Positions 1-4,835 of a stretch of DNA of 6,518 bases are shown piece after piece; positions within the stretch are counted from its first letter, which is position 1, and every line of letters begins with the position of its first letter. The stretch is from Syntrophobacterales bacterium (GTDB taxonomy: Bacteria; Desulfobacterota; Desulfobaccia; Desulfobaccales; 0-14-0-80-60-11): the NCBI GenBank assembly GCA_020052215.1, contig JAGVPN010000506.1, forward strand, positions 1-6,518, read 5' to 3'. Below the pieces are notes generated by a model. It saw only the letters and a list, made by a program, of their open reading frames with translations, was not told the origin of the DNA and did no database searches. The position numbers and the translations under genes are program-made.

Positions 1-909
1 CAGTAGATCCTGAAAGGCCGGCGCCAATTCCGGCAGCAGCGCCGGCAGGAGCCCCGGGCGCCAGGCGAGCATCACCGCCAGGGAAGGCAGGCGCTGCTCG
101 GCGACGATATAGGCCAGGCGGCCCCAATCGTTGACGTCGGCCAGGGCGTCTTTGAGGGTCCGCACCCAGAGCTCCAGCCGGGTCTGGGGGAAGCGTTCCA
201 GCACCGCGGGGAAGGCGTCTTCTAAACTGGGTTCCAGGGCTTCACCCATCTCGTGGCGGATGACCGCTTCCACCTCCCCGGCCAGGAAGGCGTTGAACTC
301 CTCCTGATGGGCCTCGGGGTCTGCGAGCAGGTCCTTGAGGCTGAGCTGATAGGCTTTCAGGGCGAGTTGCAGGTAGGCGTTGCCCTGCTGGATGGGGTCG
401 GACAGATGGTCCCAGAGGTAAAAGGCCAGGGCCTGGCGGCGGGCATAGATCAGGGTCCCCTGGCACAGGGCCGGGGAGGCGTCCAGGTCCCGGGCCAATT
501 CCGGCCCCAGGATCAGGATGGTCAACTCCCCCACTCGCCGCTCCTCCAGGAGTTCCCCCAGGAAGAAGGTGGGGGCGAGGCCCCGGCTCAAGCCCGCGCC
601 GTACGCCAGCCCCTGGGGAATAAGGTGGCGGTTGAGGGTGGCCACCGCAAAGGGGTCGATGGCCGCGGCGCCCCAGGGGAGGGTGCGCCAGGACGCCTCT
701 TCCAGGTCATCCCAGGTACGCTCCCGCCGGGCGATCCACGCCAGGACCTCTGCCACTTCGGGCTCCCGCCAGGGGGAAAGCCCGTGCTCCCACTTGTAGA
801 GTTGGCGCAGCCGCATCAAGAGACCGCATAGGGAGAAATGCCCGGATTGCCCGGCGCTGGCGATATCGCAGTTAAGCCGCACTCCCTCAATCAGGGTGGC
901 CGGGATCAT
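1..909 (-). CDS. Conserved hypothetical protein, Sfum_1244-like family (C-terminus cut by window edge)
   Basis: An uninterrupted minus-strand frame of 303 codons runs from ATG at 909 to the window edge, with no stop. Codon third positions are strongly G/C, as in the other real genes here. The N-terminus reads MIPATLIEGVRLNCDIA, followed by FSLCGLLMRLRQLYKWEHG (residues 25-43). This resembles, from memory, a conserved family of unknown function called Sfum_1244 in NCBI annotation, found in sulfate-reducing and syntrophic Desulfobacterota. Visible features are conserved-looking Cys14 and Cys28, the YKWEHG segment (38-43), a hydrophobic strand RRVGELTILILGPELA near the middle, and RHEMGE at 218-223, which could bind metal but is not a proven motif. 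I see no signal peptide or membrane segment, so it is probably cytoplasmic. The Shine-Dalgarno is weak (GAG nine bases before ATG). A second ATG at 816 would remove the conserved N-terminus, so 909 is preferred. Function unknown; family assignment is moderately confident. Confidence 0.8.
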   Translation of the reverse strand, partial: MIPATLIEGVRLNCDIASAGQSGHFSLCGLLMRLRQLYKWEHGLSPWREPEVAEVLAWIARRERTWDDLEEASWRTLPWGAAAIDPFAVATLNRHLIPQGLAYGAGLSRGLAPTFFLGELLEERRVGELTILILGPELARDLDASPALCQGTLIYARRQALAFYLWDHLSDPIQQGNAYLQLALKAYQLSLKDLLADPEAHQEEFNAFLAGEVEAVIRHEMGEALEPSLEDAFPAVLERFPQTRLELWVRTLKDALADVNDWGRLAYIVAEQRLPSLAVMLAWRPGLLPALLPELAPAFQDLL

Positions 910-966
910 AAAGCGGGACTCATTTTCATGTTAGGCTCTTGCAAAATTGTCCTGTTTTTCTCTATC

Positions 967-984
967 CGCAGGCTACAACCTGCG
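967..984. repeat. Short palindrome CGCAGG-N6-CCTGCG
   Basis: Perfect 6-bp arms CGCAGG (967-972) and CCTGCG (979-984) flank CTACAA. The preceding TCTATCCGCAGGCT resembles TGTATCCACAGGCT at 3800-3813 and, in reverse orientation, the block at 6338-6360. These look like members of one degenerate dispersed family. Confidence 0.55.
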
Positions 985-1000
985 CCACCCGTCTCCATCG

Positions 1001-1041
1001 GGCGGGCTGTGCCCGCCGAATTTTGGCGGCCACAGGCCGCC
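1001..1041. repeat. Double-hairpin repeat, copy 1
   Basis: Two adjacent perfect hairpins are visible: GGCGGGC (1001-1007) with GCCCGCC (1011-1017) around a 3-base loop, then GGCGGCC (1025-1031) with GGCCGCC (1035-1041) around another 3-base loop. The same two stems, in the same order and orientation, recur at 5995-6041. This is a REP-like dispersed element with no coding capacity. Confidence 0.7.
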
Positions 1042-1090
1042 CTATAAGTTTAGGCCACTGTCCGGTTAGGAAATTGCATGGGGTTGTTCT

Positions 1091-1228
1091 GCCCCCACCC
1101 CAACCCTCTCCCCCCGAAACGGGTGGAGAGGGAGCAGGTGAGGTCGCCGGGTCTAGTAACCATAAGGCATTAAATCAATTCAACTTTACCCCCTCTCCCC
1201 CATGGGGGTGAGGGTCAGGGTGAGGGGG
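1091..1228. repeat. Imperfect inverted repeat of CCCTCTCCC type (MITE-like or REP pair)
   Basis: The left part holds CCCTCTCC (1104-1111) pairing with GGAGAGGG (1125-1132). The right part holds a near-perfect palindrome CCCTCTCCCCC/GGGGGTGAGGG at 1191-1214 followed by GGTCAGGGTGAGGGGG. The C-rich left flank (1092-1106) is an approximate reverse complement of the G-rich right flank (1209-1228), so the whole 138 bases form an imperfect inverted repeat around an AT-rich core. The right palindrome lies 80 bases beyond the methyltransferase stop and could act as a 3' mRNA structure, but no U-run follows it on that strand. Confidence 0.6.
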
Positions 1229-1293
1229 AAATGATCTTCGCGCAGTAAGAAATACGTTACCGTGTTTATGAATCGCTGTACTTATCCGGGGGT

Positions 1294-2184
1294 TCAGCGC
1301 CCGGACTCCTGCGGCTGATACATCCAGTATTTCTGCCACCAGGGCATCTTACGCCAGATGAACAGCAATTTCAGATAATAGAGGTACCGGTGGCGGGCGA
1401 TAGCCCGCATGACCTGGGCGGCCATTCGGGGGTCCACTCCGGGCGGTTGGGGGACGCCGGGGCGGGCCAGCACCTGGAACGCGTCCCGGCGCCACACCCG
1501 CAGTTTTTCCTCCTGCCAGCCGGCCTTGGTGAGCAGCCACCTCAGGGTTTGGGGGGCAAAGTAGAAGTTGTGGGCCGGGGAGAACATCCGCCGGAAGCTC
1601 ACTTTGGGGGCCAGGACGTTGGGGGTTTCCAGGAAGAGCCAGGTTTCCGGGTGGGCCCAGGTCCTGACCTGGCGCAGGAAGGCCAGGGGGTCGGGGAAAT
1701 GCTCGATGACGTGGGAGGCCAGGATCAGGTCGAAGGGGGCAGTTTCGAAGGCCGCCTCCTCGAAGCGGCCGGTAAAAACCGTCAGGCCATGGTGATCCCG
1801 GGCATAGGCGGCCTGCTCGGGGTCGGGCTCCACCGCCCAGACCTGGGCTCCCAGGCTTTTTAGCCTGGCGCCCACCAGACCCAGGCCGCAGCCGACTTCC
1901 AGGACGCGACCGCCGGGCTGGAAGACCGGCTGGATCAAGGGCCACTGGAGGTTCCAGCGTTTCTCCAGCTTGCGGAGTTGGCGCGGGAAACCGGCATCAC
2001 CCGTGTGCCACTGCCGGTGACTCACGGCCACCTCCAGGCGATCCTGATCCTCGATCACCGGGTTGTGATAGACCAGGCCGCAATCCCGGCACCCCACCGT
2101 GGCGATGGTGAGGCCCCGTTCCCGGCGCTGGGCCACCAGGGAGGTGTGATCGTGCTCACAGAGAGGGCAGAGAATATTTCGCAT
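1294..2184 (-). CDS. Class I SAM-dependent methyltransferase with N-terminal zinc ribbon
   Basis: This 296-residue protein has a Methyltransf_23/11-like Rossmann fold. The N-terminus carries CPLC (6-9) and CRDC (32-35), a four-cysteine zinc ribbon followed by GLVYHNP, an arrangement common in methyltransferases from polysaccharide or secondary-metabolite clusters. The SAM-binding motif I is VLEVGCGLG (94-102), with the ribose-binding acid in VEPD (118-121). LILASHVIEHFPDP (153-166) and LETPNV (185-190) are typical later motifs, as is HNFYFAPQTLRWLL (205-218). The C-terminus is basic and aromatic. I start it at ATG 2184 because CAGGA lies seven bases upstream (2192-2196); the longer frame to 2232 begins with TTG and has no clear ribosome site. 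The substrate cannot be read from the sequence, and the neighbours do not indicate one. It is divergent from the homocysteine gene; any link through the SAM cycle is speculation. Confidence 0.9.
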   Translation of the reverse strand: MRNILCPLCEHDHTSLVAQRRERGLTIATVGCRDCGLVYHNPVIEDQDRLEVAVSHRQWHTGDAGFPRQLRKLEKRWNLQWPLIQPVFQPGGRVLEVGCGLGLVGARLKSLGAQVWAVEPDPEQAAYARDHHGLTVFTGRFEEAAFETAPFDLILASHVIEHFPDPLAFLRQVRTWAHPETWLFLETPNVLAPKVSFRRMFSPAHNFYFAPQTLRWLLTKAGWQEEKLRVWRRDAFQVLARPGVPQPPGVDPRMAAQVMRAIARHRYLYYLKLLFIWRKMPWWQKYWMYQPQESGR

Positions 2185-2191
2185 GGGGTCG

Positions 2192-2196
2192 TCCTG
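2192..2196 (-). promoter_or_regulatory. Ribosome binding site that decides the methyltransferase start
   Basis: On the minus strand CAGGA ends seven bases before the ATG at 2184. This supports a 296-residue protein over the 312-residue version that starts with TTG at 2232. Confidence 0.65.
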
Positions 2197-2263
2197 ACAA
2201 CTGTAACCATATATGCTGAGAAATGCCCGCAAGTCAACCTTGCACTCCAGGCGCCGGAAACTA

Positions 2264-2269
2264 ATTATA
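2264..2269 (-). promoter_or_regulatory. Candidate -10 element for the methyltransferase gene
   Basis: A perfect TATAAT reads on the minus strand in the AT-rich patch between the two divergent genes, about 80 bases before the ATG at 2184. No good -35 lies 16-18 bases upstream, so this is only a candidate. It overlaps an imperfect palindrome, AATTATAA-G-TTGTAATT (2263-2279), that might be an operator. Confidence 0.3.
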
Positions 2270-2279
2270 AGTTGTAATT

Positions 2280-2510
2280 CACTGACTATCTTAATAAAGT
2301 ATCAAAAGACGGCTCGCTGCCCGGGATTTTGGGGCTGGAGTTTTTTATGAGAATTTTACCGAAGCAACCCTTTGCCGAAGATTCTCATCTAAACCCCCTC
2401 TGGAGTAAAACCCGCTGGTTCGAGGACAGGTTGCACCGCCAGCAGGCCCATGAGCAGCCAGGAAACCAGGTCCCAGGATGGAAATCGCCTCGCTTAAAGA
2501 AGGGTAATGT
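2280..2510 (+). other. Upstream region or leader of the homocysteine biosynthesis gene
   Basis: About 230 bases precede the DUF39 gene and contain no credible gene. A 66-codon frame from TTG 2329 runs into the next gene and has no family resemblance or ribosome site. I looked for hallmark sequences of SAM-I, SAH, cobalamin and TPP riboswitches and saw none. The only clear element is AAAGAAGGG (2496-2504), a good Shine-Dalgarno six bases before ATG 2511. AT-rich sequence around 2263-2305 probably contains the promoter, which would leave a long untranslated leader. Confidence 0.4.
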
Positions 2511-3719
2511 ATGGCCAACTACCAGGTGAATAAAACCTACCAGGAAATTAACGATAAAATCAGGCGGGGGCAAGCGGTGGTGGTCACCGCCGAAGAGATT
2601 ATCGACATCGTGCGCCGCAAAGGCGAGGTGGCTGCGGCCCGGACCGTGGACGTGGTGACCACCGGAACCTTTTCCCCCATGTGCTCTTCCGGGGCCTTCA
2701 TTAATTTCGGCCATGCCAAGCCCCCCATTAAGGCCTCCCGGGCGTGGCTCAATCATGTGCCGGTCTACGCGGGCATAGCGGCGGTGGATATCTATATCGG
2801 CGCCACCGAACCCTGCGAGGAAGATCCCCTGAACAAGGTGTACCCGGGGGAGTTCAAATACGGCGGCGGCCACGTCATCCAGGACCTGGTGGCCGGCAAG
2901 GCCGTGCACCTGGTAGCGGAGTCCTACGGCACCGACTGCTACCCCAACAAGCGCCTGGAGCGGGAAATCACCCTGAAGCAGATGACCAATGCCATCCTGT
3001 GCAATCCCCGGAACTGCTATCAGAACTACAACGTGGCGGTCAACCTGTCGAACCGGACCATCTATACGTATATGGGGCCGCTCAGACCCCGGGCCGGCAA
3101 CGCCAATTACTGCACCGCCGGAGAGCTGAGCCCCCTGTTCAATGACCCGTACTACCGCACCGTCGGCATCGGCACCCGCATCTTCCTGGGAGGGGGAGTG
3201 GGGTATGTGGTCTTTCCCGGCACCCAACACAACCCGAAAAAACCCCGGGCGGAAAACGGGATACCGCTGGGGCCGGCCGGGACGCTGATGGTGCTGGGGG
3301 ACCTGAAGCGGATGGACCCCCGGTACCTGGTGGGGGTAAGTATTTTGGGTTACGGTTGTTCCCTGGCGGTGGGGTTGGGGATCCCCATCCCCTTGTTGAA
3401 TGAGGAAATGGCCCACTTTTGTGGGGTCAGTGATGCCGAGATCATGGCGCCCATCGTCGATTACGGCAGCGATTATCCCGCGGGCACGGGTCAGGTATTG
3501 GGGCAGGTAAGCTACGCCCAGTTGAAGAGCGGCATCCTCTCCCTGGACGGTAAAGAACTGCCTGCGGTGCCCCTGTCCAGCCTGGTGCGGGCCCGGGAGA
3601 TTGCCCAGCACCTGAAACAGTGGATCGAATCCGGCCGGTTTCTCCTGGGGGAACCGGTGGAACCGCTGCCCCTGAATGACGAAGCTTCCTTTCTCAGCAC
3701 CGCCAGCCGCGATAGCTGA
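2511..3719 (+). CDS. Homocysteine biosynthesis protein, DUF39/HcyBio family
   Basis: This 402-residue protein matches the DUF39 (HcyBio) family, known from methanogens and sulfate-reducing bacteria. Family members assimilate sulfide into aspartate semialdehyde to give homocysteine, usually with a NIL/4Fe-4S ferredoxin partner, bypassing O-acetylhomoserine. Recognisable blocks are TGTFSPMCSSGAFINFGH (51-68), PCEEDPLNKVYPGEFKYGGG (101-120), VAESYGTDCYPNK (135-147), YGPL-like MGPLRPRAGNANYCTAGELSP (188-208), GIGTRIFLGGGVGYVVFPGTQH (219-240) and LGYGCSLAVGLGIPIPLLN (279-297). Cys58 and Cys143 are the best candidates for the redox/persulfide cysteines proposed for the family. The protein ends after the core with no CBS pair or ferredoxin domain, unlike the longer methanogen type. 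Start ATG 2511 has AAAGAAGGG six bases upstream. The ferredoxin partner is not adjacent here. It probably acts in the cytoplasm. Family assignment is strong; the reaction is known from relatives. Confidence 0.93.
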   Translation: MANYQVNKTYQEINDKIRRGQAVVVTAEEIIDIVRRKGEVAAARTVDVVTTGTFSPMCSSGAFINFGHAKPPIKASRAWLNHVPVYAGIAAVDIYIGATEPCEEDPLNKVYPGEFKYGGGHVIQDLVAGKAVHLVAESYGTDCYPNKRLEREITLKQMTNAILCNPRNCYQNYNVAVNLSNRTIYTYMGPLRPRAGNANYCTAGELSPLFNDPYYRTVGIGTRIFLGGGVGYVVFPGTQHNPKKPRAENGIPLGPAGTLMVLGDLKRMDPRYLVGVSILGYGCSLAVGLGIPIPLLNEEMAHFCGVSDAEIMAPIVDYGSDYPAGTGQVLGQVSYAQLKSGILSLDGKELPAVPLSSLVRAREIAQHLKQWIESGRFLLGEPVEPLPLNDEASFLSTASRDS

Positions 3720-3807
3720 GGGAAACCGGCGCAAGCCAGGAGCCAGTAGTTAGCCGGATAAGATGTTCTCGTGCTGATTTGCGATCAAAAGACTATTTCT
3801 GTATCCA

Positions 3808-3824
3808 CAGGCTTTACCGTGAAA
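3808..3824 (+). repeat. Inverted repeat arm, copy 1
   Basis: CAGGCTTTACCGTGAAA occurs here and, as its exact reverse complement, at 6338-6354. The pair flanks the LarE-like and PP-loop genes. Flanking bases are also similar (GTATCCA here, GGTAGCCG on the other copy), so both probably belong to one dispersed family. Confidence 0.75.
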
Positions 3825-3832
3825 GTTCATCC

Positions 3833-3860
3833 GTAGGGGCGGTTCGCGAACCGCCCCTAC
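3833..3860. repeat. Perfect 28-base palindrome
   Basis: GTAGGGGCGGTTCG is followed directly by its exact reverse complement CGAACCGCCCCTAC, with no spacer. It would form a cruciform in DNA or a very stable hairpin in RNA. Similar GTAGGGGCGG palindromes are, to my knowledge, scattered through many bacterial genomes. It lies downstream of the DUF39 gene and may attenuate transcription, but it lacks the U-run of a true terminator. Confidence 0.85.
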
Positions 3861-3987
3861 AAGGAATTTCATGATTGGGGGGAGCCCCAAACGGCCATGG
3901 TGGTTTGGCCTGTGCCACCCTTTGACTGCAATCTGGTATGAGACCGCTGACCACCGGCAACTGAATCTCCTGCCCTTGCTTCTCTTC

Positions 3988-3998
3988 GGGAGGTGAGG
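3988..3998 (+). promoter_or_regulatory. Strong Shine-Dalgarno that places the LarE-like start at an ATC codon
   Basis: GGGAGGTGAGG is the best ribosome site in the window. Its GGAGG core (3989-3993) is seven bases upstream of ATC at 4001, the ideal spacing. No ATG, GTG or TTG in the LarE frame lies between the upstream stop (3962) and the P-loop. Confidence 0.65.
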
Positions 3999-4000
3999 TT

Positions 4001-4753
4001 ATCAAACTCTTACAGGAATTTCTCCGGCGCCACCGGCGGGCGGCCCTGCTGTTCTCCGGGGGGCTGGATTCCAGTCTGCTGTTGGCGGCGGCGGCCCAGG
4101 CCTTGGGGCCGGGGTTGACCGCCATCACCTTTACCGGACCCCACACCGTGCCGGGAGAGTTGGCCGCGGCCTGGGCCCTGGCCCGGCGCTTCCGGGTCCA
4201 CCACGTGGTGCGGGAAATTGATCCCCTCAGCCTCCCGGAATTCCGGTACAACCGGCGGGAGCGTTGCTATGCCTGCAAGCGGGCCATCATTACCCGGGCC
4301 TGGGAGATTACGGCCGCCCGGGAGATCCCGGTTTTGTGGGACGGCACCAATCTGGACGATCTGGCCGATTTCCGTCCTGGGCACCGGGCCCTCCGGGAAC
4401 TGGGAGTCCAAAGCCCGCTTCTGGCGGCGCAACTGGGCAAGGCGGCCATCCGCTCTTTCAGCCTGGGCCTGGGCCTCGACGCGGCGCGGCCCTCCCAGAG
4501 TTGCCTGGCCACCCGCTTTCCCTATGACACCGAATTAACCAGGGAGGACCTGGCCCGGGTGGGCCGGGGCGAGGCCTGGCTGAGGCGCCGGGGTTTTTCC
4601 CGGGTGCGGCTCCGGGTCCAGGGGGACCAGGTCCGCCTGGAACTGGCCCTGGACGAGTGGCCGGCCTTTCTGGCCCCAAGGGTGCGCCGCCGCTTCACCG
4701 CTTTTATAACGGCTCTGGGCTTCACGGGGCTATGCCTGGACAGAACCGCCTGA
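4001..4753 (+). CDS. larE: LarE-like ATP-dependent sacrificial sulfur transferase (probable non-canonical ATC start)
   Basis: LarE enzymes adenylate a carboxylate of pyridinium-3,5-biscarboxylic acid mononucleotide and give up a cysteine sulfur, building the nickel-pincer cofactor of lactate racemase. With the start at 4001 the protein has 250 residues, slightly short of the usual ~270. It shows the PP-loop SGGLDSS (19-25), CYACKR (89-94), DGTNLDDLADFRPGHRA (114-130), QSPL (137-140), and PSQSCLATRFPY (164-175), whose Cys168 aligns with the sacrificial cysteine. RLRVQGD (203-209) carries likely phosphate-binding arginines, Arg203 and Arg205. The frame is open from 3965 but has no ATG, GTG or TTG before TTG 4082, which would delete the PP-loop. 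ATC 4001 sits ideally behind GGAGG, so I infer a rare AUC start or a sequencing error in an original ATG. LarA, LarB and LarC are absent nearby, so the acceptor could differ. Confidence 0.88.
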   Translation: MKLLQEFLRRHRRAALLFSGGLDSSLLLAAAAQALGPGLTAITFTGPHTVPGELAAAWALARRFRVHHVVREIDPLSLPEFRYNRRERCYACKRAIITRAWEITAAREIPVLWDGTNLDDLADFRPGHRALRELGVQSPLLAAQLGKAAIRSFSLGLGLDAARPSQSCLATRFPYDTELTREDLARVGRGEAWLRRRGFSRVRLRVQGDQVRLELALDEWPAFLAPRVRRRFTAFITALGFTGLCLDRTA

Positions 4754-4780
4754 TAACCGGTTGCTCTTTAAAATCCTTAG

Positions 4781-4820
4781 GGTGCGTCTCACGCGCCGTT
4801 CTTGGTGCGGAAGACGCACC
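4781..4820. repeat. 40-base hairpin repeat just upstream of the PP-loop gene
   Basis: Perfect 9-bp outer arms GGTGCGTCT (4781-4789) and AGACGCACC (4812-4820) enclose an inner stem CGCGCC (4792-4797) with GGTGCG (4804-4809), one G-U wobble in RNA, around a GTTCTT loop. About 15 pairs form in all. The pattern resembles dispersed GGTGCGT palindromes seen in many genomes. It ends 15 bases before the next ATG and occupies most of the 82-base gap after the LarE-like stop. Confidence 0.8.
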
Positions 4821-4835
4821 TTACCATAACTAACC

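Larger units (their letters stand above)
910..1293. other. Intergenic region filled with palindromic repeats, no gene seen
   Basis: This 384-base gap lies upstream of the left minus-strand gene and downstream of the methyltransferase gene. I see no convincing coding frame: the short open frames lack ribosome sites and run through the palindromes. It contains three kinds of inverted repeat, listed separately (967-984, 1001-1041, 1091-1228). Positions 910-960 are AT-richer and probably hold the promoter of the left gene, but I could not pick out a good -35/-10 pair. Confidence 0.75.
3720..4000. other. Intergenic region between the DUF39 and LarE-like genes
   Basis: No gene is visible in these 281 bases. 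They contain one side of a 17-base inverted repeat (3808-3824), a perfect 28-base palindrome (3833-3860), a small hairpin TTGGGG-N4-CCCCAA (3875-3890), and the strong ribosome site for the LarE-like gene (3988-3998). I see no terminator with a U-run after the DUF39 stop, so read-through is possible. Confidence 0.6.

Noticed and set aside
253..831. 192-codon plus-strand open frame
   Set aside because: It lies antisense to the left minus-strand gene, which has strong codon bias and family-like motifs; the plus frame is a high-GC shadow.
2185..2232. Longer methyltransferase N-terminus from TTG 2232
   Set aside because: No clear ribosome site, and the zinc ribbon MRNILCPLC begins naturally at ATG 2184 behind CAGGA.
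2280..2510. SAM or SAH riboswitch before the homocysteine gene
   Set aside because: None of the conserved core sequences of SAM-I, SAH, cobalamin or TPP riboswitches was recognised.
2329..2529. 66-codon frame ahead of the DUF39 gene as a leader peptide
   Set aside because: It begins with TTG, overlaps the next gene out of frame, has no ribosome site, and shows no run of Met or Cys codons that would suggest attenuation.
2385..3734. 449-codon minus-strand open frame
   Set aside because: It is antisense to the DUF39 gene, whose plus-strand product has clear family motifs and a good ribosome site; the minus product shows none.
4082..4753. LarE-like gene starting at TTG 4082
   Set aside because: This would begin inside the P-loop helix and remove SGGLDSS, so it cannot be the functional start.
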